A DNA stretch of 64,000 nucleotides from Paraburkholderia tropica. GTDB taxonomy: Bacteria; Pseudomonadota; Gammaproteobacteria; Burkholderiales; Burkholderiaceae. The stretch spans positions 1-64,000 of the forward strand of contig NZ_CAJZAR010000101.1 of NCBI RefSeq assembly GCF_914484835.1, written 5' to 3'. The position numbers were made by a program, and so were the translations under genes. Shown piece by piece: positions 35,203 to 44,435 of this stretch (its first letter is position 1; the number at the start of each line of letters is the position of its first letter). The notes beneath the pieces are model-generated. The model did no database searches. It saw nothing but the letters and a program-made list of their open reading frames with translations, and was not told the origin of the DNA.

Positions 35203-36003
35203 CTATCGCAACTTGCCGAGCCAAAGCGCGGTGAGCGTCGAACGACTCCGAACATTGAATTTGGTGTAGATCGACTTGATGTGGACATGCGTCGTGTTCG
35301 GACTTTGGTCGAGTTTCTGCGCAATCTGCTTTTCCGTGAGTCCATCGAGCAGTTCAAGCAGCACCCTTCGTTCGGCGGACGTCAGCGGAGCGTCGGCGAT
35401 GAGCAGGCCGTGGCTGAGCAATTGCTGCCGGCAATACCATCTGAGCCCATGTACCACGAAGGCCAGAAGTTCGAGATCCTGCGCAGAGAAACGCGGTGCC
35501 TGCACATCGCGAAACACAAAGAGGTGAATCCGCACGTCGTCGTTGAGCGAGCATCGCACCTGGATGCTGTCGCTGTGACCGACTTCGAGGTAGTGGCGGC
35601 GATAGTGCTCGCCATTAAACCATTCCGCGGGCATCGCCTCGAAAAGCAGATTGGCACGGAACGGCTCGTTCCCCGATGCGGCCACGACATGTGACGAGTC
35701 GACCTTGCCGGACCAGAGCGTGTCGAACTGCTCCTGCACGGAAGCGATCACCTCGGGGACCGGATGCAGCAGCCGAACCAGACGCGGACGCCAGCCAAAT
35801 AAAGGATCCTTCGGCGCGGGCGAAGGCAATCGGACAACGACGGCCCAAAGCGCGTTTTTCGCCGAGACCATGGCACAGAGCGTGGCTAGCAGGTGGGTCA
35901 ACGCGGCATCGCCCTCGCCCGCCGAAAACTCGGCCAGCCGATCCCAGAGTGCAAAGACGCCATCGTGGGGCGGTGGATTGGCGTGATCCGCGAATGGATG
36001 CAT
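35203..36003 (-). CDS. LuxR-type HTH regulator
   Basis: The product ends in a clear GerE/LuxR HTH domain (LTSAERRVLLELLDGLTEKQ, NTTHVHIKSIYTKFNVRSR). The 200 residues before it resemble no named sensor domain to me; they are neither a receiver nor a classic autoinducer-binding fold. I favour ATG 36003 (MHPFADHANPPPHD, 266 residues) because GGGGA stands six bases upstream. The frame can also start at ATG 36036, which would place the 36020-36036 dyad inside the gene. The gene is isolated, with more than 200 bases free on both sides. Confidence 0.85.
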   Translation of the reverse strand: MHPFADHANPPPHDGVFALWDRLAEFSAGEGDAALTHLLATLCAMVSAKNALWAVVVRLPSPAPKDPLFGWRPRLVRLLHPVPEVIASVQEQFDTLWSGKVDSSHVVAASGNEPFRANLLFEAMPAEWFNGEHYRRHYLEVGHSDSIQVRCSLNDDVRIHLFVFRDVQAPRFSAQDLELLAFVVHGLRWYCRQQLLSHGLLIADAPLTSAERRVLLELLDGLTEKQIAQKLDQSPNTTHVHIKSIYTKFNVRSRSTLTALWLGKLR

Positions 36004-36019
36004 GTCGTCCCCAAAAAGA

Positions 36020-36036
36020 ATGGGCGAATCGCCCAT
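36020..36036 (-). promoter_or_regulatory. Dyad just upstream of the preferred LuxR-type start
   Basis: ATGGGCG / CGCCCAT form a perfect 7-bp inverted repeat around AAT. On the gene strand it is followed by TTCTTTTTGGGG, that is, a T-rich run leading straight into the ribosome site of ATG 36003. This could be an autoregulatory operator or an RNA hairpin limiting expression. It lies within the coding frame if the upstream ATG is used instead. Confidence 0.4.
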
Positions 36037-36578
36037 CTTCGGTGATCTTGGCCTCGCCTGACAAGTGGCGCCGCGCGCACGTACAGAGGTCTTCGAACAT
36101 CCGGGAGTCGGCTATTTTTTCAATCTCGCGATTAACTGCAAGCGTCCTGAAAGGCGCCAGTAGTACGAGCCCGAACACGATCTCAAGAACGGTCGTGTAA
36201 TGAGTCACGACGCCTCGAAACATACAACGCTCTTACATTTATTGGACTTGTTTAGAGAAGCCTTTCGTGACAATTACTACCTTCCAGACGCGGCACTCTA
36301 CCCACTGGAAATGCCTGTAATATTCCGTAACTCTGTGATATGTTGGCGTCCTCGAAGGTGAGCCGAATGCGTTTTATCGCGTTCGCGTTGCCCGACAGTG
36401 GTTCGTAATGTCTGATATTTCGCCCCATGCCGGGCGTGAATCCATTAGTACTACGATGTATTTATCAGCCCAACTCAGCAATCCAGCGTCGACGCAATTT
36501 CGGCTGCAAAGCGCAACGCTGTCGCCTCTTACGCGACAGCCTCGAAGCCTGGGCCATGAATGAAATCGGATAGGGTCA
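36037..36578. other. Intergenic region between divergent LuxR and DUF535 genes
   Basis: About 540 bases without a supported gene lie between two divergently transcribed genes. The stretch near 36230-36350 is clearly richer in A and T than its surroundings and probably holds promoters for both. I found no long inverted repeat, tRNA or recognisable leader peptide. Confidence 0.5.
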
Positions 36579-37634
36579 ATGACGTCGATCGCGGGTATTT
36601 TCCACTTGCTCTCCAGGGCTATTCCTGGGCGAAATCCCAGCGCTATCGTCCGAAGACTCCGCATCATCATGTATGCAGTGCTCCATCCGGTTGCCGCGCG
36701 CATCTGGTTGAGTACGTTGGCGTCGAACGCCCTGCTTGGCGAGATCGCCATTCGCAACCGTCGCTATCTTGAACGTCCCTTTCGACAATTCATTCAGGCA
36801 GACATGCGTGCCGGCGAGCGTGCGGCACTACTGCGCGGGCATTTTCGAGTCGTGCAGGAATGCTTCGGTGATGAATGGGTGCGCAGTCTTTATCTCGATG
36901 CCCAGGACCAGACGTTGGCCGTGTGCGGAAGGTACGCAGTCGTGCTGCGCGAGCCGGTACGCTGCTGGCGCGAAGGCCTGCTGACCGTCGCATGGCGTGA
37001 CGTGGTCGAGCAGGTCGACCTCGCATGGGCGACCGTCAGTTTCGAGTGGCATGCCGAATCGGGCAAACGCGGGGCGCTGATCGGTGGTCTGCAAGGGCCC
37101 GCGAGCGAAGGTCGGGAGCAGGTGCGTGAAGCGACGCGCGCCTGTCACGGTTTGCGACCGAAGGCGGCTGTGCTGGAGGTCGTCTGCGCTTTGTGCAGGA
37201 TTGCAGGCGTCGACGAACTGGCTGGCGTGACGAAGAAGACTCACGTTTCCTATGCCACGCAGTCTCAAATGAGCGCCGATTACGACGGCTTCTGGCAGGA
37301 AATCGGCGGTGTTGAAGCCAATGGGCGCTACGTGCTGCCGCTTCACCTGCATCACCGCGATATCAGCGAAGTTCCGTCGCACCGACGTGCTGCGTTCCGC
37401 AGGCGGCAGGCGCTGATTGCTGATTTGCTGGCGCAGATTGCTAGCGCCATGGAAACGGATCAGGCTGGAAAGGCGACGCCGACTCCGCTGAATCATCCAA
37501 AGGCTGACAACCCGATCGTTGATTTGGCTACGCTTCGCGCTATCGATCACTTTGGCGCGGCGCCGCGTATCGTCGTGGAGATTGGCGAACCGATGCAGAG
37601 CGATCCGGGGCGTCAGCAGAAAATCGCGGCCTGA
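36579..37634 (+). CDS. VirK/YbjX family (DUF535) protein
   Basis: The 351-residue protein belongs to DUF535, which includes E. coli YbjX and Shigella/Salmonella VirK. Recognisable parts are HFRVVQECFGDEWVRSLY, GALIGGLQGPASEGREQVRE, ELAGVTKKTHVSYATQSQ and ADYDGFWQEIGG. VirK homologues are linked to envelope stress and resistance to cationic peptides, but the biochemical activity is not established. AGGG lies just before the ATG. The gene is alone and ends in front of a strong hairpin shared with the convergent dehydrogenase gene. Confidence 0.85.
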   Translation: MTSIAGIFHLLSRAIPGRNPSAIVRRLRIIMYAVLHPVAARIWLSTLASNALLGEIAIRNRRYLERPFRQFIQADMRAGERAALLRGHFRVVQECFGDEWVRSLYLDAQDQTLAVCGRYAVVLREPVRCWREGLLTVAWRDVVEQVDLAWATVSFEWHAESGKRGALIGGLQGPASEGREQVREATRACHGLRPKAAVLEVVCALCRIAGVDELAGVTKKTHVSYATQSQMSADYDGFWQEIGGVEANGRYVLPLHLHHRDISEVPSHRRAAFRRRQALIADLLAQIASAMETDQAGKATPTPLNHPKADNPIVDLATLRAIDHFGAAPRIVVEIGEPMQSDPGRQQKIAA

Positions 37635-37677
37635 TGCCTGCGATTCAAATCGCAGTGTTGTTTCGATAAGCGTTTTT

Positions 37678-37715
37678 GAGGAGCGGCACCGTCCCGAAGC
37701 ACGGTGCCGCTCCTC
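37678..37715. terminator. Strong hairpin between convergent genes
   Basis: Perfect 15-bp arms GAGGAGCGGCACCGT (37678-37692) and ACGGTGCCGCTCCTC (37701-37715) enclose an eight-base loop. It lies between the DUF535 gene (+) and the dehydrogenase gene (-). No T-tract follows it on either strand (TTTTT precedes it on the plus strand). It is therefore either a Rho-assisted or stability hairpin for both transcripts rather than a textbook terminator. Confidence 0.65.
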
Positions 37716-37727
37716 GTCTGAGCGTGC

Positions 37728-39200
37728 TTATTCAAGCCCGCCCTGGCACAGGTACTTGATGCTCAGGTAGTCGTCGAGACCGTACTTCGAGCCTTCGCGT
37801 CCATAGCCCGATTCCTTCACGCCGCCGAACGGCGCGGCTTCGCTCGCCACCGCCCCTTCGTTGATCCCGACGATGCCCGTTTCGAGCTTGCGCGCCACGC
37901 GGTCGATGCGGCGCACGTCGTTGGTGTAGAAGTACGCAGCGAGCCCGAACGGCGTGTCGTTGGCGATGCGGATCACCTCGTCTTCGTCGCTAAAGCGGAA
38001 CAGCGGCGCGACCGGACCGAAGGTCTCTTCGCAGCAGAGCATCATGGCGTCGGTGGCATCGGCGAGCACGGTGGGCGCGTAGTAGTTCGGCCCGAGTTCC
38101 GAAAGGCGCTTGCCGCCCGCGAGCACGCGCGCGCCGTTCGCCACGGCGTCGTCCACGTGCTTGGCGATCTTGTCGATGGCGCGCTCGTTGATCATCGGGC
38201 CGATCTGCGCTTTCGCATCCGTCGCCGGGCCCACGTGCAGCGCGCTCACGCGCGTCGCGAGCAGTTCGCCGAATTGCTCGTAGACCGATTCATGCACGTA
38301 GATGCGGTTCGGGCACACGCAGGTCTGGCCGCCGTTGCGGAACTTCGCGAGCATGAGCCCCTGAACGGCCGCTTCGAGATCGGCGTCGGCGAACACGATG
38401 AACGGCGCGTTGCCGCCGAGTTCGAGCGAGAGCTTCTTGAGCGTGCCCGCCGATTCGCGCGCGAGATGCTTGCCCACCGCGGTCGAGCCCGTGAAGGTGA
38501 TCTTGCGCACGCGGTCGTCGGCGAGCCAGTCGGCCACGGCGGCAATGCCTTCGTCGCGCGCCGCCGAGATCATGTTGAGCACGCCGTCGGGCACGCCCGC
38601 TTCCTGCGCCAGCGCGGCGAGCGCGAGCGCCGTGAGCGGCGTGTCTTCGGCGGGCTTGGCGACGACCGTGCAACCGGCCGCGAGCGCCGGGGCGATCTTC
38701 CGCGCGATCATCGCGAGCGGAAAATTCCACGGCGTGATTGCCGCGACCACGCCGATCGGCTCCTTGATAGCCGTCATGCGCTTGCCGCGCTGCGTCTGCG
38801 GAATGATGTCGCCGTAAATTTTGGTCGCTTCCTCGGCGAACCACGCGACGTACGACGCGCCATACGCGACTTCGCCGCGTGCTTCGGCGAGCGGCTTGCC
38901 CTGCTCCAGCGACATCAGGCGCGCGAGGTCCTCGGTGTTCGCGAGGATGAGCGCGTGCCAGCGGTTCAGCACCGCGGCGCGTTCGCGGGGCAGCTTGTCG
39001 CGCCACGCAGGCAGCGCGCGGGCGGCGGCGTCCGTGGCCGCGCGCGCGTCGGCGGCGGCGCTGTTCGCGACCTGCGCGAGCGTGGCTTGCGTGGCCGGAT
39101 TCGTCACCGCGTAGCGGGCGTTACCGGCGGCGGCAATCCACTTGCCGTCGATGAAATTCTCGTGTCGAAGCAGTTCGCCTCGCGTCAACTCCAAACTCAC
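37728..39200 (-). CDS. NAD(P)-dependent semialdehyde dehydrogenase (succinate/2-oxoglutarate semialdehyde type)
   Basis: The 490-residue enzyme is a GabD-type aldehyde dehydrogenase: PWNFPLAMIARKIAPALAAG, catalytic Glu in LELGGNAPFIVF, and catalytic Cys in NGGQTCVCPNR. The start is GTG 39200, with AGGAG seven bases upstream. It is the last gene of the sugar-acid unit (dehydratase, transporter, aldolase, FAD/FeS oxidase, dehydrogenase). In galactarate/glucarate pathways this family oxidises 2-oxoglutarate semialdehyde; next to an HpcH/HpaI aldolase it could also act on succinate or tartronate semialdehyde. The exact substrate is not decided by sequence. Confidence 0.88.
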   Translation of the reverse strand: MSLELTRGELLRHENFIDGKWIAAAGNARYAVTNPATQATLAQVANSAAADARAATDAAARALPAWRDKLPRERAAVLNRWHALILANTEDLARLMSLEQGKPLAEARGEVAYGASYVAWFAEEATKIYGDIIPQTQRGKRMTAIKEPIGVVAAITPWNFPLAMIARKIAPALAAGCTVVAKPAEDTPLTALALAALAQEAGVPDGVLNMISAARDEGIAAVADWLADDRVRKITFTGSTAVGKHLARESAGTLKKLSLELGGNAPFIVFADADLEAAVQGLMLAKFRNGGQTCVCPNRIYVHESVYEQFGELLATRVSALHVGPATDAKAQIGPMINERAIDKIAKHVDDAVANGARVLAGGKRLSELGPNYYAPTVLADATDAMMLCCEETFGPVAPLFRFSDEDEVIRIANDTPFGLAAYFYTNDVRRIDRVARKLETGIVGINEGAVASEAAPFGGVKESGYGREGSKYGLDDYLSIKYLCQGGLE

Positions 39201-39242
39201 TGCGTTCTCCTTTTCTGCAAGAGGGTTCGAGCGCCGAATGTT

Positions 39243-42209
39243 TTAATTCGACGCGACTTGTTCTTCCACGGCCGCTTCGGCCTTCGCTTCATCCGGCTGA
39301 CGATCGAGCCACTGCGCGAGATGGAGCGCCGTGCGTCCCGTGGTATTGCGGATCTGCGATCGGCAGCTGAAGCCGTCGCTCACGATCACGGCGTCGTCCT
39401 GCAACGCATCAATCACGGGCACGAGTTCCGACTGCGCGACCTTCTTCGCGAGATCCGCGGTCTTCTTGTGATAACCATACGCGCCCGCCATGCCGCAGCA
39501 GCCCGTGGGCAGCACCGAACCCTTGCTCGTAGCCTGCTTGAGCAACTGTGTTTCGGCCTTCATGCCGCCGCACGCCTTCTGATGGCAATGACCGTGCACG
39601 TGCACGTCTTCGTCGAGCTTCGGCAGCGTGACGCCGTGTTCCTGAAGCAATTCGGCGAGCGTCTTCACCGCTTTGGCGAGCGCGTGCGCGCGTGCATCGT
39701 TCGGGAACAGCGCGCGCAATTCGTCGCGGAACACCGAGAGGCAGCTCGGTTCGAGCACGACCACGGGCAACTTCGCCTCGATCACGTTCGCCATCTCCGA
39801 CATGATCGTTTCGAGGTTGCGCTTCGCTTCGTCGAGCAGACCCGCGTCGTACATCGGACGACCGCAGCACACGTGCTTGCTCAGCAGGCGCACTTCGAAG
39901 CCCTTCGATTCGAGCACGCGCACCGCCGCTTCCATCACGTCGGGCGTGAAGCCGTTGTTGAACGTGTCGGTCCACAGCAGCACGGGCGTGCGCTTCTTCG
40001 TCGTGCTCGTCGTGCTTTCAGGCTGCGCGAGCAGGCGCTTCGCGCTCGCGCCGTTACGGAAAGTCTTCGAGGCGATAGCGGGAAACTTCACGTCCTCGGC
40101 GAGACCGAATTTCGCGCTCACCTTGCGGAACGACGGATTGCGCATCAGCGCATTCGCCACGCCGCTCACATGCGTGGCGACGGGCAGCCAGTTGCCGATA
40201 CGGCTCACCATCGCGTCCATCACATGACGGCGCTTGTGCTTGTGATACTCGTAAAGAAAGTGGCTCTTGTACTTCGCGATGTCCACATGCGTGGGGCAAT
40301 CACTGCGGCAGCCCTTGCACGCGAGACAGTGATCGAGCGAATCCTTCACGGCTTCGCTTTGCCAGCCGTCCTCGATCACTTCGCCCTTGAGCAGTTCGAA
40401 CAGCAGACGCGCGCGGCCCCGCGTCGAATACTTCTCTTCGCGCGACGCGCGATAGCTCGGACACATCGTGCCGCCGCTCAGCGAACGGCACTTGCCCATG
40501 CCGATACAGCGTTCCGTCGCGCGCGCGAACGTGTCGGGCTTCGCGAGATCGCCGAACGTGAACGGGCTCGACACATCGACGCGACGATAGGTCGGGCCGA
40601 GGCGCAGGTTGTCGTCCACCGGCATCGCATCGACCAGTTTGCCCGGATTCATGCGCCCGCGCGGGTCCCAGATCGCCTTGAAGGCGCGGAACGCTTCCAT
40701 CAGTTCCGGCGAGTACATCAGGTGCAGCAGTTCGCCCTTCGCCTGGCCGTCGCCGTGTTCGCCCGACAGCGAGCCTTCGTACTTCACGACCAGCTTCGCG
40801 GCGTCGAACAGGAACTCGCGCCACGTCTTCACCCCTTGCGCGTTGCGCAGGTCGAAGGTGATGCGCGAGTGAATGCAGCCATCGCCGAAATGGCCGTACA
40901 TATTCGTTTTATAGCCGTACGATTCCACGAGCGCCGAGAATTCGCGCAGGTAGGCGCCGAGATGGCGCGGCTCCACGGCGGCGTCTTCCCAGCCCACGAC
41001 CGGATCGGGCTTCGACATGTCGTCGCCGATGGAGGTGGCCGACGCACCGGTTTCGCGCACCGACCACAAGCGCTTCATGAGCGCGGCATCGTCGACGAGC
41101 CGCGCCGAAGGCGTGCCCGGCAACTCGGGCGCGAGCGCCGCCGCGCGCTGCGCGAATTCCATCGCGACGGCCTTGTCGGTCGCGCCGAATTCGACCATCA
41201 GCCACGCATTGCCTTCGGGCAATTCGGCGATGTCCGCCAGCGCGAGACCGCGTTCGCGCAAGCCGCCGACGATGCCCGTGTCGAGCCCTTCCATCGCGAT
41301 CGGCGACAGCGGCAGCAGTTGCGGCACGCAATCGGCGGCATCGAAAATGGTCGGGAAACCGAACACCACGAGCAGGCGATGCACGGGGTTGGTGACGAGC
41401 GTGGTTTTCGCGCGCAGCACGGAAACGCAGGTGCCTTCCGATCCCACCAGTGCACGCGCGATGTTGAAGCCGTTCTCCGGCAGCAACTGGTCGAGGCTGT
41501 AGCCCGACACGCGGCGCTTGAGCTTGGGAAAGCCTTCGCGGATGGCGTCGCCGTATTTCTCCACGAGACCGAGCAGACCCGAGACGATTTCCGCGCGTCG
41601 GCCGCCCGCCGCGAGATGCTCGCGTAGCGCGGCGTCGTCGGTCGGGCCGACCCAGAACTGCTCGCCGTCGTAGGTCAGCACTTCGAGTGCTTCGATGTTT
41701 TCCGCGGTCTTGCCCGCCATCACCGAATGCGCGCCGCACGAGTTATTGCCGATCATGCCGCCGAGCGTGCAGCGGCTGTGCGTGGCGGGATCGGGGCCGA
41801 ACGTGAGGCCCTTGAGCGCGGCGGCGTCCTTGAGCTGATCGCAGATCACGCCCGGCTGTACCGTCGCCACGCGGCCCGTCGCGTCGATTTCCTCGATGGT
41901 CGTGAGGTACTTCGACGCGTCGATGATGACCGCCGCGTTGACCGACTGCCCGCACATCGACGTGCCCGCGCCGCGCGTGAGCACCGGCACGTCGGCCTCG
42001 CGGCACGCGCGCATGGTTTCCACCACGTCTTCGATGCTGCGCGGCACGACGATGCCGATCGGCACCTGCCGGTAGTTCGACGCTTCCGACGCATACGCGG
42101 CGCGCGTGCCCGAATCGAAGCGGACTTCGGCCTGCGTGTGGCTGGCAAGCCGGCGCTGGAGCGCGAGCAAGGCGTTGATATCGTGGCGGGGCAGATCTTT
42201 TGAATTCAT
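39243..42209 (-). CDS. FAD/4Fe-4S-dependent D-2-hydroxyacid dehydrogenase (YdiJ-like)
   Basis: The 988-residue protein is a fusion of an FAD-linked oxidase and a GlpC-like iron-sulfur part. The N-terminal FAD_binding_4 domain shows PVLTRGAGTSMCGQSVN and CTLGGMIGNNSCGAHS, and the FAD-oxidase C domain EGSLSGEHGDGQAKGEL. A 4Fe-4S motif DHCLACKGCRSDCPTHVD (about residue 630) and a CCG domain with CCGRPMYDAG and TGCCGMAGAYG near the end follow. Length and order match E. coli YdiJ, a D-2-hydroxyglutarate dehydrogenase, and related glycolate/lactate oxidases. In this operon it probably oxidises a D-2-hydroxyacid made from the aldolase or dehydratase products and passes electrons to the respiratory chain. 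Confidence 0.88.
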   Translation of the reverse strand: MNSKDLPRHDINALLALQRRLASHTQAEVRFDSGTRAAYASEASNYRQVPIGIVVPRSIEDVVETMRACREADVPVLTRGAGTSMCGQSVNAAVIIDASKYLTTIEEIDATGRVATVQPGVICDQLKDAAALKGLTFGPDPATHSRCTLGGMIGNNSCGAHSVMAGKTAENIEALEVLTYDGEQFWVGPTDDAALREHLAAGGRRAEIVSGLLGLVEKYGDAIREGFPKLKRRVSGYSLDQLLPENGFNIARALVGSEGTCVSVLRAKTTLVTNPVHRLLVVFGFPTIFDAADCVPQLLPLSPIAMEGLDTGIVGGLRERGLALADIAELPEGNAWLMVEFGATDKAVAMEFAQRAAALAPELPGTPSARLVDDAALMKRLWSVRETGASATSIGDDMSKPDPVVGWEDAAVEPRHLGAYLREFSALVESYGYKTNMYGHFGDGCIHSRITFDLRNAQGVKTWREFLFDAAKLVVKYEGSLSGEHGDGQAKGELLHLMYSPELMEAFRAFKAIWDPRGRMNPGKLVDAMPVDDNLRLGPTYRRVDVSSPFTFGDLAKPDTFARATERCIGMGKCRSLSGGTMCPSYRASREEKYSTRGRARLLFELLKGEVIEDGWQSEAVKDSLDHCLACKGCRSDCPTHVDIAKYKSHFLYEYHKHKRRHVMDAMVSRIGNWLPVATHVSGVANALMRNPSFRKVSAKFGLAEDVKFPAIASKTFRNGASAKRLLAQPESTTSTTKKRTPVLLWTDTFNNGFTPDVMEAAVRVLESKGFEVRLLSKHVCCGRPMYDAGLLDEAKRNLETIMSEMANVIEAKLPVVVLEPSCLSVFRDELRALFPNDARAHALAKAVKTLAELLQEHGVTLPKLDEDVHVHGHCHQKACGGMKAETQLLKQATSKGSVLPTGCCGMAGAYGYHKKTADLAKKVAQSELVPVIDALQDDAVIVSDGFSCRSQIRNTTGRTALHLAQWLDRQPDEAKAEAAVEEQVASN

Positions 42210-42272
42210 GACATCACTAGCGTGGGGCGCTATTTTCTAAAGTGGGTGCAGCGGGTACGAACCAGGCGCGGC

Positions 42273-43064
42273 TCAGTCTACCGTGCGCACGTCCGCGAAG
42301 TCGCGTGCGAGCTTGCGCGCCGCGTTCGCGAACATCAGGATATCCACGCCCGTCGCCACGAACGTACAGCCGAGTTCGAGGTAGTGGCGCGCGAGCGCGG
42401 GGTCGGACGTGAGCGTGCCCGCCGCCTTGCCCGATGCGACGATCGTGCGGATGGCGTTGTCGATGGCCTGCTGCACGTCGGGATGCGTGGCCTTGCCGCG
42501 ATAGCCCATCGAGGCGGCGAGATCGGCCGGGCCGATGAACACGCCATCCACGCCGTCCACTGCGCAGATCGCTTCGAGATTGCCGATCGCCGTGGTCGTT
42601 TCTGCTTGCACCAGCAGACACACTTCGTCATCCGAAACATCGAGGTAGTCGGTGCGCAGGCTCCAGCGCGACGCGCGGCCCACTGCGCTGCCCACGCCGC
42701 GAATGCCGTGCGGCGGATAACGCACGGCGGAAACCAGCGCGCGCGCTTCGTCGGCGGTATCGACCATCGGCACCAGCAGATTGCGCGCGCCGATATCGAG
42801 CAGGCGCTTGAGCAGCACGGGATCGCCGCTCGCGGGACGCACCACCGGCTCGCCCGGATACGCGGCGACGGCCTGCAATTGCGAGAGGATCGTGCGCACG
42901 TCGTTGGGCGCGTGCTCGCTGTCGATCAGGAGCCAGTCGAATCCGGCGGTCGCGCTGACTTCGGCGAGATACGGATCGGCCATCGACAGCCAGAAGCCCA
43001 CTTGCTTGCGCTTCGCGGCCAGCGCCGCCTTGAAGGGATTAAGCGCCGAGGTTTGCTTGTTCAT
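42273..43064 (-). CDS. HpcH/HpaI family class II aldolase (2-dehydro-3-deoxyglucarate aldolase-like)
   Basis: The 263-residue enzyme has the hallmarks of the GarL/HpaI group: VGFWLSMADPYLAEVSAT, WLLIDSEHAPND, VVRPASGDPVLLKRLLDIGA, metal-binding Glu in LVQAETTTAIGNLEAI, and VFIGPADLAASMGY. GarL cleaves 5-keto-4-deoxy-D-glucarate to pyruvate and tartronate semialdehyde, which fits the dehydratase three genes upstream in the same unit. HpaI activity on 4-hydroxy-2-oxoheptanedioate would instead yield succinate semialdehyde, but no aromatic-degradation gene is nearby. Its first 26 bases overlap the end of the transporter gene. Confidence 0.85.
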   Translation of the reverse strand: MNKQTSALNPFKAALAAKRKQVGFWLSMADPYLAEVSATAGFDWLLIDSEHAPNDVRTILSQLQAVAAYPGEPVVRPASGDPVLLKRLLDIGARNLLVPMVDTADEARALVSAVRYPPHGIRGVGSAVGRASRWSLRTDYLDVSDDEVCLLVQAETTTAIGNLEAICAVDGVDGVFIGPADLAASMGYRGKATHPDVQQAIDNAIRTIVASGKAAGTLTSDPALARHYLELGCTFVATGVDILMFANAARKLARDFADVRTVD

Positions 43065-44373
43065 GAATGCGTGTTTCCTGTGAAGGGTCGCCGAATTGGA
43101 TGGGTTCCACCTTCCCGAGGAGGAACAGATAGTTGACGATCGCGATGGCGATCAGCGCCGACGAAAACAGCAGCGCGGGCACGAACGAGCCGGTCGCGCT
43201 GACAATCGCGCCCGTGATGACCGGGCCGACCACGCCGCCCAGATTCGACACCGTGTTTTGCAGGCCCGCGACCATCGAAACGGCATTGGGCGGCGCGACA
43301 TCGCCGGGCAGCGCCCACACCTGCGAAGCCGCTACGGTGGTCCCCGACTTCGCGATACACAGCAGCAGCACGGCGACCCACGCGGATTGCGCGAACGCCG
43401 CGAATCCGATGCTCGACGCCATCAACAGGCCGACCACGAGAAACAGCTTGCGCGTGGCGGTGAGCGAAAGCTTGCCGCTTGCGAACACGCGATCCGAGGC
43501 CCAGCCCGCGAGAATTTCCACGAAGATCGACGCCAGCAGCGGCAGCGACGCCATCCAGCCCATCTGCAGCACGCTCATGCCGCGCTCCTTCATCAGATAC
43601 GTGGGCAGCCACGTGATGAAGAAGTACGAGTTGTAGTTGATCATGAAGAAGCCGATGCACATCGCCCAGATGTTGCGATGCGCGAGCAGCTTGCGCCATT
43701 GTGGGCGCGCGGGAAGCTTCGTGCTCTGCGCGACATTGTCGCTTTCGATATGCGCGAGTTCGGCAGCGCTCACACGCGGATGCTGCGCGGGCGAATCGGT
43801 GAAACTCACGAGCCACACCACGAACCAGCCGACGCCGAGCAGCCCCGTGAGCACGAAGGTCATCTTCCACTCGAACGCGGCGAGCATCCAGGCGATCAGC
43901 GGCAAGGCGATCGCGCCGCCGAGTTTCGAGCCGCTGTCGAAGATACCGGCCACGGTCGCGCGTTCCTTGCGCGGAAACCAGCGCGTCGCGATGCCCGCGT
44001 TGCTCGGGTACGCGCCCGCCTCGCCCACGCCGAGCGCCACGCGCAAGGCCACGAGCGAGCGGAAGCCGCTGGCGAGGCCCGTCATCGCGGTCGCGACCGA
44101 CCACCAGAGCACCGCGAAGCCCAGCACCTTCTTCTGGCCGAAGCGATCGGCGAGCAGGCCCGCGGGCAATTGCAGCAGCGCATACGACCAGAAGAACGCC
44201 GACATGACGATGCCCATCTGGATCGCGTCGAGATGAAACTCCGACTGAATTTTCGGCGCGGCCGCCGAGAGCACCGTGCGATCGATGTAGTTGATCGCGA
44301 TCGCGGCCCACATGAGGCCCGCGACCCACCAGCGCATGTTCGAGCGGCCCGGCCGCTGCGCAGATTGCAGCAT
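43039..44373 (-). CDS. MFS anion:cation symporter for hexarates (GudP/GarP-like)
   Basis: The 444-residue transporter has 12 membrane segments and the ACS-family features: INYIDRTVLSAAAPKIQSEF in helix 1, LPAGLLADRFGQKKVLGFA in loop 2-3, and GVGEAGAYPSNAGIATRWFP. GudP and GarP import glucarate and galactarate. It lies between the dehydratase and aldolase genes, in keeping with hexarate uptake. A second, highly similar copy is encoded at 48632-49966. Ribosome site GGAGA precedes ATG 44373. Confidence 0.88.
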   Translation of the reverse strand: MLQSAQRPGRSNMRWWVAGLMWAAIAINYIDRTVLSAAAPKIQSEFHLDAIQMGIVMSAFFWSYALLQLPAGLLADRFGQKKVLGFAVLWWSVATAMTGLASGFRSLVALRVALGVGEAGAYPSNAGIATRWFPRKERATVAGIFDSGSKLGGAIALPLIAWMLAAFEWKMTFVLTGLLGVGWFVVWLVSFTDSPAQHPRVSAAELAHIESDNVAQSTKLPARPQWRKLLAHRNIWAMCIGFFMINYNSYFFITWLPTYLMKERGMSVLQMGWMASLPLLASIFVEILAGWASDRVFASGKLSLTATRKLFLVVGLLMASSIGFAAFAQSAWVAVLLLCIAKSGTTVAASQVWALPGDVAPPNAVSMVAGLQNTVSNLGGVVGPVITGAIVSATGSFVPALLFSSALIAIAIVNYLFLLGKVEPIQFGDPSQETRIHEQANLGA

Positions 44374-44435
44374 CTGCTGTCTCCTACCTGTTTTATTGAT
44401 CTGAAAGCTGTAAGCAACGCGTGAGGCTCGCGCCT

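Noticed and set aside
38157..41627. 1156-codon open frame on the plus strand
   Set aside because: It lies entirely antisense to the semialdehyde dehydrogenase and FAD/FeS dehydrogenase genes, is composed of R, A, H and E-rich sequence typical of a GC-rich reverse frame, and has no motif.
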